A DNA stretch of 64,000 nt from Caulobacter sp. (GTDB lineage Bacteria; Pseudomonadota; Alphaproteobacteria; Caulobacterales; Caulobacteraceae). This document shows, in pieces, positions 9,220 to 16,632 of this stretch (the stretch's first letter is position 1; each line of letters opens with the position of its first letter). The notes below the pieces were generated by a model, which ran no database searches, was not told where the DNA came from, and was given only the letters and a program-made list of their open reading frames with translations. The stretch covers positions 1-64,000 of the forward strand of contig JAQGIP010000032.1 of assembly GCA_028291055.1 (NCBI GenBank). Direction: 5' to 3'. The translations under genes were made by a program, and so were the position numbers.

Positions 9220-9258
9220 GACGAACGCAAGTTGTGGGACGCGCTCGCCGGACTTGGC

Positions 9259-9277
9259 TGTGAAATGGCGTTTCACA
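9259..9277. promoter_or_regulatory. Operator-like palindrome TGTGAAA-N5-TTTCACA upstream of the HTH gene
   Basis: Seven-base perfect arms around five bases lie 114 bases before the GTG of the HTH regulator and 40 bases after the ygiC-like hairpin. The spacing is wrong for a CRP site (TGTGA-N6-TCACA). Autoregulation by the adjacent HTH protein is the simplest guess. Confidence 0.45.
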
Positions 9278-9390
9278 ACACCCGCACCGTGCCCGTCGTC
9301 GGCGCTTGCGCGTAGTTGCAGCGGGCAGCATCGAAAGGCGCCAAGTTGCATGCGGGTTGAAAATTCCGGCCAGGACGGGATGCTGCTTCC

Positions 9391-10374
9391 GTGACGACAC
9401 AAACCTTTGCCGCGAAACTCGGGCTCGTGCTCAAGGCCCTGTCCATGAGCCGGGGCCGGCTGGCCGCCGATCTGGGCGTCGACAAGTCCGTGGTCGGCCG
9501 CTGGATGACCGGGGTGGTCAAGCCCTCCGGCCACAACCTCGCCCGGCTCACCGCGCTCGTGGCGCGCCAGCGCGAGGGCTTCAACGCCCTGGACTGGGAC
9601 CGCGGTCTGGAAGGCCTGGCGCGGCGCCTGGGCGCCGACCCCGCCGCCGTGGGCGACACCGGCGAGCCGCCGGCGCCCATGGGCATACCCCTGGCGCTGC
9701 TGGACCAGGTCTTGACCAACACCCGGCTGCGGGGCGCGGCCTATGAGGGCATCTTCCGCTCCACCCGCCCCGCCGCCATGGCGCCCGGGCGCTTCCTGCA
9801 TGACCACGGCCTGATCCGCCGGGCACCCAACGGCCTGCTGCGGCTGACCCTGCGATGCGCCGGCACGGTGGTGGACGGCTGGATGCTGCCCCTGGGCAAC
9901 CAGCTGTTTTGCGTGGCCGCCGACATCACCAGCGGGGCCATGCTGTTTGGGGTGTTCAACGGGGTCGCCACCCACCGCGCCGATATCGTCGATGGCCTGA
10001 TCCTGGGCTCGGCCCTGGACGCGGCGCGCACGCCCACGGCGGCGGCGATGATTTTCGAGCGCCTGCGCGACCTGTCCGGCGACGAAGCGGCCGACGCCAA
10101 GGCCTTCGAGGCCATGGCCGCCTGTGATCCCCTGGCGCCGGAAGGCTCGGTGCCCGAGCGCATCATCCACCTGCTGACGCGGGACTTCGGACCCAGCCAG
10201 CTGGCCCGGGGCGGCGAATGGCTGCTGCAGATGCCGCTGGCGCTGTCGATGGCCATGGGTCCGGCGTTCGGGGAGTTCCGGACGTTCGGGGGCGGCGACG
10301 CCCCCGGCGCGGCGGCGCCCACATCGCCTTCCCCGCTCAGCCCGCCCGCAAAACCCGCTCCAGAAAACGCCTGA
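9391..10374 (+). CDS. Helix-turn-helix protein with uncharacterised C-terminal region
   Basis: A 327-residue protein starting at GTG. Residues about 5-60 read as a lambda-repressor/XRE-type helix-turn-helix (SRGRLAADLGVDKSVVGRWMTG, then a second helix set). The rest is not a family I recognise: a linker, then about 200 residues of mixed helices and strands (DHGLIRRAPNGLLRLTLRC, LPLGNQLFCVAADITSG), and a Pro/Ala-rich tail. It is probably a cytoplasmic DNA-binding regulator. A perfect palindrome upstream may be its operator. Its 3' end overlaps that of the convergent amino-acid transporter ATPase gene by 38 bases, which hints at, but does not show, a link to that transporter. Confidence 0.75.
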   Translation: MTTQTFAAKLGLVLKALSMSRGRLAADLGVDKSVVGRWMTGVVKPSGHNLARLTALVARQREGFNALDWDRGLEGLARRLGADPAAVGDTGEPPAPMGIPLALLDQVLTNTRLRGAAYEGIFRSTRPAAMAPGRFLHDHGLIRRAPNGLLRLTLRCAGTVVDGWMLPLGNQLFCVAADITSGAMLFGVFNGVATHRADIVDGLILGSALDAARTPTAAAMIFERLRDLSGDEAADAKAFEAMAACDPLAPEGSVPERIIHLLTRDFGPSQLARGGEWLLQMPLALSMAMGPAFGEFRTFGGGDAPGAAAPTSPSPLSPPAKPAPENA

Positions 10375-11074
10375 ACCGCTCGCTCTTCGGGTTGGCGAAG
10401 AGGTCGCGCGACGGTCCGGCCTCCACCACCGCGCCCTCGTCCATGAACAGGGTGCGCCCCGCCACCTCGCGGGCGAAGTCCATCTGGTGGGTGACGATGA
10501 CCAGGGTGCGGCCCTCCGCCGCCAGGTCGCGGATCACATCCAGCACCTCGGCCACCAGTTCTGGATCCAACGCCGAGGTGGGCTCGTCGAACAGCATCAC
10601 CTCCGGCTGCATGGCCAGCGCCCGGGCGATCGCACAGCGCTGCTGCTGGCCGCCGGACAGTTCGCTGGGATAGCCGTGCGCCCGGTCGGCCAGCCCCACC
10701 TTGGTCAGCATGGCCAGACCGGCCTCGCGGGCCTCAGCCCTGGAGACGCCCCGCACCTTCATGGGCGCCAGGGTGACGTTCTCCAGGGCGGTCAGGTGCG
10801 GAAACAGGTTGAAGCTCTGGAAGACGAAGCCGACACGGCCGGTAAGCGCGCGCGCATTGGCCTTGCCGGGCGACGCCTCCACGCCCGCCACGCTCAGCGC
10901 GCCCGCGTCGAAGGTCTCCAGCCCCGCCACGCAGCGCAGGAAGGTGCTCTTGCCCGAGCCGCTGGGCCCGACGATGGCCACCGCCTCGCCCGGCGCCACA
11001 GTCAGGTCGATGCCGCGCAGCACCGGCGTGTCGCCGAACGCCTTCTCCAGCCCGATGGCGTCAATCGCATTCAT
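10337..11074 (-). CDS. Polar amino acid ABC transporter ATP-binding protein
   Basis: A 245-residue ABC ATPase of the GlnQ/HisP type that powers uptake of a polar amino acid across the inner membrane. It has Walker A GPSGSGKST at residues 36-44, the signature LSGGQQQR, Walker B VMLFDEPTSALDP, and the H-loop VTHQMDF. It overlaps the permease gene upstream by four bases (ATGA), so translation is probably coupled. It is the last gene of the transporter set. Its 3' end overlaps the convergent HTH gene by 38 bases. Substrate cannot be assigned; glutamine, glutamate, cystine or a basic amino acid are all possible. Confidence 0.93.
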   Translation of the reverse strand: MNAIDAIGLEKAFGDTPVLRGIDLTVAPGEAVAIVGPSGSGKSTFLRCVAGLETFDAGALSVAGVEASPGKANARALTGRVGFVFQSFNLFPHLTALENVTLAPMKVRGVSRAEAREAGLAMLTKVGLADRAHGYPSELSGGQQQRCAIARALAMQPEVMLFDEPTSALDPELVAEVLDVIRDLAAEGRTLVIVTHQMDFAREVAGRTLFMDEGAVVEAGPSRDLFANPKSERFRRFLERVLRAG

Positions 11075-11730
11075 CGGCGTCCCCAGGCGGCGCGGCGCTC
11101 AAGCCGGCTCTGGCCCCAGGCCAGCAGGGCGCAGACCAGCCAGTAGATGGCCGCCGTGGCCAGATACATGGTGAAGATCTCCAGCGTGCGGGCGGTCACC
11201 AGCTGGGCCTGGCGGAACAGCTCCGGCACCTGGATGGTGGCGGCGAGCGAGGTATCCTTGACCAGGCTGATGAAGCTGTTGGACAGCGGCGCGATGGCCG
11301 TGCGCGCCGCCTGAGGCAGGATGATCAGCGCCATGGTCTGGGTCGGCGACAGGCCCAGCACGGCGGCGGCCTCGCGCTGGCCCCGGTCCACGGCGGCGAT
11401 GGCCGAGCGCAGGATCTCGCTGGCATAGGCCGCGACGTTCAGGGAAAAACCGATCCCGGCGGCCAAGAGCGGCGGCAGCTCGATGCCGAACTGCGGCAGG
11501 CCGTAGTAGATCAGGAACAGCTGCACCAGCAGCGGCGTGCCCCGGATAGCCGACACATAGGCGCCCGCCGGCCAGCGCAGAAAGGCCCGGGGCGACAGCC
11601 GCATCAACGCCAAGCCAAAGCCGAGCGCCAGGCCAAAGCCCATGCCGATCGCGCTGAGCGCCACGGTGTAGCCCAGCCCCTTCAGCAGGAGGGGCAGCGA
11701 CTGGCCGATCAGGTGGGCGGCGTCGTTCAT
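11071..11730 (-). CDS. Polar amino acid ABC transporter permease
   Basis: A 219-residue integral membrane protein of the His/Glu/Gln/Arg/opine permease family. About five hydrophobic segments are visible. The cytoplasmic EAA loop reads REAAAVLGLSPTQTMALIILPQA, the segment that docks on the ATPase. It is the only permease gene in the set, so it would work as a homodimer with the ATPase encoded immediately downstream (four-base overlap). A 248-base gap containing a long inverted repeat separates it from the substrate-binding protein gene upstream. That arrangement recalls operons where a hairpin raises binding-protein mRNA over permease mRNA. Confidence 0.93.
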   Translation of the reverse strand: MNDAAHLIGQSLPLLLKGLGYTVALSAIGMGFGLALGFGLALMRLSPRAFLRWPAGAYVSAIRGTPLLVQLFLIYYGLPQFGIELPPLLAAGIGFSLNVAAYASEILRSAIAAVDRGQREAAAVLGLSPTQTMALIILPQAARTAIAPLSNSFISLVKDTSLAATIQVPELFRQAQLVTARTLEIFTMYLATAAIYWLVCALLAWGQSRLERRAAWGRR

Positions 11731-11768
11731 CGGTTAGCGCGCTGACCCACAATCCACCCCTACACGCT

Positions 11769-11907
11769 CCGCTCATCCCGACGAAAGTCGGGATCCATGG
11801 AGCCTATCAGAACCGGCTGTTCGATGAAGCCGGTCGCGGACGTCCCACCGAGCCCCACATCCTTGCGGAAAATCAGCATGGATCCCGACTTTCGTCGGGA
11901 CGAGCGG
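11769..11907. repeat. Nested-palindrome inverted repeat, copy 1
   Basis: Perfect 31-base arms (11769-11799 and 11877-11907) read CCGCTCATCCCGACGAAAGT... and, nearly exactly, its complement. Each arm contains its own palindrome CCCGAC-GAAA-GTCGGG, so either arm can fold alone or pair with the other. The middle 77 bases are unremarkable. The same arms recur at 18357-18501. It lies between the binding-protein and permease genes of one transporter. Confidence 0.85.
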
Positions 11908-11978
11908 ACGTTTTGAAGGGCTACGGAAAAGGGACTCGGCCGGTCAGGCTCCCTTGGCAGGCTCCCTTGGCAGGCGCC

Positions 11979-12764
11979 CTAGCGGGTGGCGTCCAGGCCG
12001 AACCACTTCTGGGAAATGGCCGCCAACTCCCCGCTGGCCCTCATGTCCGCCAGCGCCTTGTCCACGGCGGCTTTGAACGCCGGGTCCTTGCGGAAGGCCA
12101 CGCCCTGCTTCTGCGGCGAGAAGGCCGGGCCCGCCGCCACGAAGGGCCCGCCGGATTTCTTGATGAAGTCGGCGGCCACCAGCCTGTCGTTGAGCACGGC
12201 GTCGAGGCGCCCGGCCTTCAGGTCCTGGTACTTGGTGGGATCGTCGTCATAGGTCTTCACCACCGCGCCCGGCACATTGGCGCGCAGCCAGCTCTCATAG
12301 TTGGTGCCCAGGCCCACGCCGACCTTCTTGCCGGCGAGATCGGCGGGCGCGGCAATGCCTGAGCGCCCCTTCAGTACGATGATCTGGATGCCGGAGATCG
12401 TATAGGGCTCCGAGAAGCCGTACTTGGCCTCGCGTTCCGGGGTGATGGTGATCTGGTTGACGACCACGTCGGAGCGGCCCGATTCCAGCGCGCCCAACAG
12501 GCCGGCGAACTGGCCCGGCTGGATGTCCGCCTTGGCCCCCAGCTTGGCCGCCAGGGCGCGCGCGAAGTCCACGTCGAAGCCGGCCAGCTGGCCCTTGTCG
12601 TCCTGGAAGCTGAACGGCGGATAGGTCCCCTCCAGCCCCACGCGCAGGACGCCGCTCTTGCGCACCCGCTCCAGCGTCGAGACGGGCGCGGCCTGCTTGG
12701 CGCAGGCGGCGGCCAGCCCGGCCAGGCCCAACACGAGGAGCGAACGGCGAACGGGATCGGGCAT
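11979..12764 (-). CDS. Amino acid ABC transporter substrate-binding lipoprotein
   Basis: This is the periplasmic receptor of the ABC uptake system encoded downstream. The ATG at 12764 is preferred to the track start at 12809, because the protein then begins with a compact signal (MPDPVRRSLLVLG) ending in the lipobox LAAAC. Mature domains are typical SBP_bac_3: GVLRVGLEGTYPPFSFQD, GFDVDFARALAAKLG, the ESGRSDVVVNQITITPER region, and GVGLGTNYESWL. The length of 261 residues is normal. It resembles FliY/cystine or glutamine binders, but ligand specificity cannot be read. The gene is divergent from the flavin monooxygenase, with a 93-base gap holding ACAGGTG and CACCTGT arms. Confidence 0.92.
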   Translation of the reverse strand: MPDPVRRSLLVLGLAGLAAACAKQAAPVSTLERVRKSGVLRVGLEGTYPPFSFQDDKGQLAGFDVDFARALAAKLGAKADIQPGQFAGLLGALESGRSDVVVNQITITPEREAKYGFSEPYTISGIQIIVLKGRSGIAAPADLAGKKVGVGLGTNYESWLRANVPGAVVKTYDDDPTKYQDLKAGRLDAVLNDRLVAADFIKKSGGPFVAAGPAFSPQKQGVAFRKDPAFKAAVDKALADMRASGELAAISQKWFGLDATR

Positions 12765-12857
12765 TGCGGCTCCGCAAACAGGTGTCGGCCAAGGCCTGAG
12801 CATGCGCAAATTCGCTCACCTGTCGTCAATCCCGCTTGTTCGGTTCATCCTCACCCC

Positions 12858-14420
12858 ATGACCGCTCCCACATCCCCCTGCCAGGTCCTGATCGCCGGCG
12901 CCGGCCCGACCGGCCTGGTGCTTGCGCTATGGCTCACGCTCCAGGGCGTGAAGGTCCGTATTGTCGACAAGACCGCCGAGCCCGGAACCACCTCCCGCGC
13001 CCTGGCCGTCCAGGCCCGCACCCTGGAGCTCTACCGCCAGGCCGGCCTCTCCGACACCGTGGTCGAGCGCGGCCACAAGACTCCGGGCGCGAATATGTGG
13101 GTGAAGGGGAAGCGGGTCGCGCGCATACCCCTGGATGAGATCGGCAAGGCGCTCAGCCCCTATGCCTTCATGCTGATCTTCCCGCAGGACCAGCATGAAA
13201 AGCTGCTGATCGAACGCCTGTCGGGGCTCGGCGTCGAGGTCGAACGCCGGACCGAACTGGTCAGCTTCGAAGACGCCGCCGACGGGATTGTCGCCCATCT
13301 GAAACGCGCCGACGGATCGGAGGAAACGGTTGGCGCCGACTACATCGCCGGCTGCGACGGCGCCCGTTCCGTGGTGCGCCACGCCATCAACGCCGAGTTC
13401 GCGGGCGGCACCTATCAGCAGGTCTTCTACGTCGCCGACGTTGAGGCGCACGGCCCCTCGGTGAACGGCGAACTGCACATCGATCTCGACGAGGCCGACT
13501 TCCTGGCCGTCTTCCCCATGGCCGGCGAGGGCCGCGCGCGCTTCATCGGCTCGGTGCGCGACGACAAGGTCCCGGCGGCCAGCGAGCCCGGTAAGACCGA
13601 CGCCCCGCTGCTGACCTTCGAAGACGTCGGCAAGCGCGGCCTGGAGCATATGAAGGTCCAGATCGACAGGGTGAACTGGTTCTCCACCTACCGCGTCCAT
13701 CACCGCGTCACCGACCGCTTCCGCCGGGGCCGCGCCTTCCTGGCCGGTGACGCCGCCCACATCCACAGCCCGGCCGGCGGCCAGGGCATGAACACCGGCA
13801 TCGGCGACGCCATCAACCTGGCCTGGAAGCTGGCCGCTGTCCTGAACGGCAAGGCGCCCGACGCCCTGCTGGACAGCTACGAGGCCGAGCGCCTCGGCTT
13901 CGCGCGCCGTCTTGTCGCCACCACCGACCGCGCCTTCACCCTGGCCACGTCGGAGGGCCACCTGGCCGGCCTCATCCGCACCCGCATCGCCCCCCTGCTG
14001 ATCCCCCGCATCGCCAAGCTGGACGCCGCGCGCGAGTTCCTGTTCCGCACCGTGGGCCAGCTGATCGTCCAATACCGGCAAGGCCCTCTGGCCTCCGGCA
14101 AGGCGGGACATGTGCACGGCGGCGACCGCCTGCCCTGGGCGCCGGTGGACGGCCACGACAACTTCGAGAGCCTCGCGGCCATCCGCTGGCAGGTTCACGT
14201 CTATGGCGATGCCCGGCCCGACCTAGCCGCCTGGTGCGGAGCCAACGCCGTACCGCTGACGGTCCTGCCCTGGCGGCCGGAATACGAGGAAGCAGGCCTG
14301 GCCAAGGACGCCCTCTACCTGCTGCGCCCCGACAGCTATGTCGCGCTGGCTGACCCGTCGGCCTCGCCCCAGGTCCTGGCCGATTGGTTCTCCGCGCGCC
14401 GGATCACTGCGCAGGCTTGA
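12858..14420 (+). CDS. FAD-dependent aromatic monooxygenase (PHBH/MhpA-like)
   Basis: A 520-residue single-component flavoprotein monooxygenase using NAD(P)H and oxygen to hydroxylate an aromatic or polyketide-like substrate. The N-terminal dinucleotide fold is VLIAGAGPTGLVLALWL at about residue 11. The conserved DG motif is GCDGARSVVRHAI near 168. The second FAD motif is RAFLAGDAAHIHSPAGGQG near 292-310. The C-terminal 130 residues resemble the thioredoxin-like tail of phenol-type hydroxylases. No ring-cleavage or other catabolic gene adjoins it, so the substrate is open. It is transcribed divergently from the amino-acid binding protein and is followed by a long palindromic repeat. Confidence 0.87.
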   Translation: MTAPTSPCQVLIAGAGPTGLVLALWLTLQGVKVRIVDKTAEPGTTSRALAVQARTLELYRQAGLSDTVVERGHKTPGANMWVKGKRVARIPLDEIGKALSPYAFMLIFPQDQHEKLLIERLSGLGVEVERRTELVSFEDAADGIVAHLKRADGSEETVGADYIAGCDGARSVVRHAINAEFAGGTYQQVFYVADVEAHGPSVNGELHIDLDEADFLAVFPMAGEGRARFIGSVRDDKVPAASEPGKTDAPLLTFEDVGKRGLEHMKVQIDRVNWFSTYRVHHRVTDRFRRGRAFLAGDAAHIHSPAGGQGMNTGIGDAINLAWKLAAVLNGKAPDALLDSYEAERLGFARRLVATTDRAFTLATSEGHLAGLIRTRIAPLLIPRIAKLDAAREFLFRTVGQLIVQYRQGPLASGKAGHVHGGDRLPWAPVDGHDNFESLAAIRWQVHVYGDARPDLAAWCGANAVPLTVLPWRPEYEEAGLAKDALYLLRPDSYVALADPSASPQVLADWFSARRITAQA

Positions 14421-14443
14421 GCGCCCGCACCATCTTCCCCCTT

Positions 14444-14567
14444 CGTCATCCCCGGACTTGTTCCGGGGACCCATGCACGCGGGCAGCCAAGGTGAGCGGC
14501 AGAGCGTCGGCGCGTTATTCCCGAGTCACGGTGTTCTTGGGTCCCGGGACAAGTCCGGGGATGACGG
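14444..14567. repeat. Long hairpin repeat (CGTCATCCCCGGAC family), full copy
   Basis: Arms of about 30 bases (14444-14473 and 14538-14567) pair with few mismatches. The left arm reads CGTCATCCCCGGACTTG..., and each arm carries an internal CCCCGGA/TCCGGGG-type hairpin. It fills most of the 259-base gap between the monooxygenase and PhyH genes. The right arm is related to a shorter element near 59540. It lies just after the monooxygenase stop and could also end its transcript. Confidence 0.75.
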
Positions 14568-14679
14568 AGATTGGGGTGGGTGGCGCCACACCCTCCGACA
14601 ATTGGACGTGGCCCAGCCCCCTCACGCCCGTCTAGACTAGCTCGCGACAGCCGGCGCAGAACGGCCTGGGAGGGCGGCC

Positions 14680-15480
14680 TTGGACAGCACCATACGGCAG
14701 GCGCATGTGGAAGCCGTCCGGCGCGACGGCTTCACCATCATCAAGAACGCCATCGCGCCCGACCTGATCGATGAGCTGAACGACGCCCTGGCCCGGCTGG
14801 AGCGCGACCTGGGCGCCAAGCCCTCGACCAACAGCTTCGAGGGGCTGCACACGGTGCGCCTCTACAACCTGCTGGCCCACGGCGAGCCCTTTGCCGGCGT
14901 GCCGGTCCACGCCAATGTCCTGCCCGTGGTCGAAGGCGTGCTGGACGAGGGCTGCCTGATCTCGTCGCTCTCCTCGATCGCCATCGACCCGGGCGAGACC
15001 GCCCAGCCGATCCACGCCGACGACATGGTCATCCCGCTGGAAAAGCCCCACGCCCCGATCGTGTGCAACTCCATGTGGGCGCTGACCGACTTCACCGAAG
15101 AGAACGGCGCCACGCGGCTGATCCCCGGCAGCCACCACGAGCCCAACCCCGACTATGGCGGCGACTATGCCTCCGTCCCCGGCGAGATGAAGAAGGGCAG
15201 CGTACTCATCTGGGACGGCGCGCTCTGGCACGGCGGTGGGGCAAACCGGTCGGGCGAACGCCGCATGGGCATGGCCATGAACTATTGCGCCGGCTTCATC
15301 CGCCAACAGGAGAACCAGCAGCTGGGCCTCGACCCCGCCCTGGTGCGCACCTTCCCGCCGCGCCTGCAGGAGTTGATCGGCTACGGCGTCTATCGCGGCC
15401 TGATCGGCCATATCGAAAAGGCCAGCCCCGCCCAGCGCCTGAACGGCGCCGGCGCCTTCAAGAGTATCTGGGACCAATAG
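14680..15480 (+). CDS. Phytanoyl-CoA dioxygenase (PhyH) family protein
   Basis: A 266-residue cupin-fold, Fe(II)- and 2-oxoglutarate-dependent oxygenase. The likely iron ligands are in PIHADDM (His112, Asp114) and ALWHGGG (His184), with a 2-oxoglutarate-binding arginine in SGERRMG soon after. The start is a TTG preceded by GGGAGGG; no better in-frame start precedes the conserved N-terminal helix (VEAVRRDGFTIIKNA). The family hydroxylates very varied small molecules, so the substrate is unknown. Five bases separate it from a beta-lactamase-like hydrolase gene, which suggests that the two enzymes act on related compounds. Confidence 0.88.
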   Translation: MDSTIRQAHVEAVRRDGFTIIKNAIAPDLIDELNDALARLERDLGAKPSTNSFEGLHTVRLYNLLAHGEPFAGVPVHANVLPVVEGVLDEGCLISSLSSIAIDPGETAQPIHADDMVIPLEKPHAPIVCNSMWALTDFTEENGATRLIPGSHHEPNPDYGGDYASVPGEMKKGSVLIWDGALWHGGGANRSGERRMGMAMNYCAGFIRQQENQQLGLDPALVRTFPPRLQELIGYGVYRGLIGHIEKASPAQRLNGAGAFKSIWDQ

Positions 15481-15485
15481 TAGCC

Positions 15486-16556
15486 ATGCCCTCCCCCTCC
15501 ATGACCGGCCTGCCCGCCCTGCCCCCGCAACCCGCCGGCGTGGCCTGGCCCACACAGGACTGGCCGCTGGGCGATCTCCCCGCCCACGCCGACAGAGCCC
15601 GCATCGACGCCCTGCTGACCCAGGCCTTCGACGGCGACGGCAGCGTGCTGGGCGAAACCCATGCGCTGGTGGTGATCCAGGGCGGCAGGCTGATCCTGGA
15701 ACGCTATGGCAAGGGACGCGGGCCGCACGACACCTGCCACTCCTGGTCCAAGGCCAAGAGCATCACCCAGGCCCTGGTCGGGCTGCTGGTCGGCGATGGC
15801 AAGATCGACATCTACCGTCCCGCCGACGTCCCCGAATGGTCCGGCGCGGGCGATCCACGCGGCGCGATCACCCTGGACCAGATGCTGCGCATGTCGAGCG
15901 GCCTGAAGTTCAGCGAGGCCTATCTGCCGGACGAACCCTCCGACGTCATCCCCATGCTGTTCGGCCCCGGCCAGGACGATGTCGCCGCCTTCGCCGCCGG
16001 TTATCCGCTGGCCCACACGCCGGGAACCTTCTGGTCCTATTCCAGCGGGACCACCAACATCATCGCCCGGACCGCCGCCCGCGCGGCCAATGCCTTCGGC
16101 CCCGATTTCGAGGCCTTCATGCGCGAGCGCCTGTTCGATCCGCTGGGCATGACCAGCGCCGCGCCCAAGTTCGACGCGGCTGGAACCTTCATCGGCTCCT
16201 CCTTCTGCTTTTGCACCCCGCGCGACTTCGCCCGCTTCGGCCTGCTCTATCTGCGCGACGGAATGTGGGACGGGGCGCGGCTGCTGCCGGAAGGCTGGGT
16301 CGACTATGCCCGCGCCAAGACCTGGCAACAGGAGCCGGAGAACACCGACAGCCCTTACGGCGCCCAATGGTGGCTGGGCATGGCGGGCCCGGGTTCCTTC
16401 TCGGCCAACGGCTATGAGGGCCAGTACACCATCGTCGTGCCGGACCTGGACATGGTGGTGGTCCGCAACGGCGCGACGCCCCTGGACCTGAAGGACAATC
16501 CGCAAACCTGGCTCAGGGACCTGGTGGCGGCGTTCCGGCCCCACGATCCGGATTGA
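15486..16556 (+). CDS. Class C beta-lactamase-related serine hydrolase
   Basis: The track ORF starts inside the PhyH gene. The ATG at 15486, five bases after the PhyH stop, gives 356 residues. The catalytic SxxK is SKAK (Ser88, Lys91) in the segment SWSKAKSITQAL. The Tyr motif is YSS near residue 185 (FWSYSSGTTN). The overall pattern is close to 6-aminohexanoate-dimer hydrolase and esterases of the beta-lactamase fold. No signal peptide is seen, which argues for a cytoplasmic amidase or esterase rather than an antibiotic-resistance beta-lactamase. The tight linkage to PhyH suggests a shared small-molecule pathway. Confidence 0.88.
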   Translation: MPSPSMTGLPALPPQPAGVAWPTQDWPLGDLPAHADRARIDALLTQAFDGDGSVLGETHALVVIQGGRLILERYGKGRGPHDTCHSWSKAKSITQALVGLLVGDGKIDIYRPADVPEWSGAGDPRGAITLDQMLRMSSGLKFSEAYLPDEPSDVIPMLFGPGQDDVAAFAAGYPLAHTPGTFWSYSSGTTNIIARTAARAANAFGPDFEAFMRERLFDPLGMTSAAPKFDAAGTFIGSSFCFCTPRDFARFGLLYLRDGMWDGARLLPEGWVDYARAKTWQQEPENTDSPYGAQWWLGMAGPGSFSANGYEGQYTIVVPDLDMVVVRNGATPLDLKDNPQTWLRDLVAAFRPHDPD

Positions 16557-16632
16557 CGCCCGCGCGCGGCGGCCCATCTTGCCAAACCAGACCCCGCGCG
16601 ACATGTCGTGGCGGGGAAACGGGGAACTCACG

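Noticed and set aside
12778-12823. ACAGGTG and CACCTGT arms between the binding-protein and monooxygenase genes
   Set aside because: The arms are only seven bases with a 33-base loop, too weak to list as an element.
15486-16556. Antibiotic-resistance beta-lactamase
   Set aside because: There is no signal peptide, and the SKAK/YSS pattern fits esterase or amidohexanoate-hydrolase relatives.
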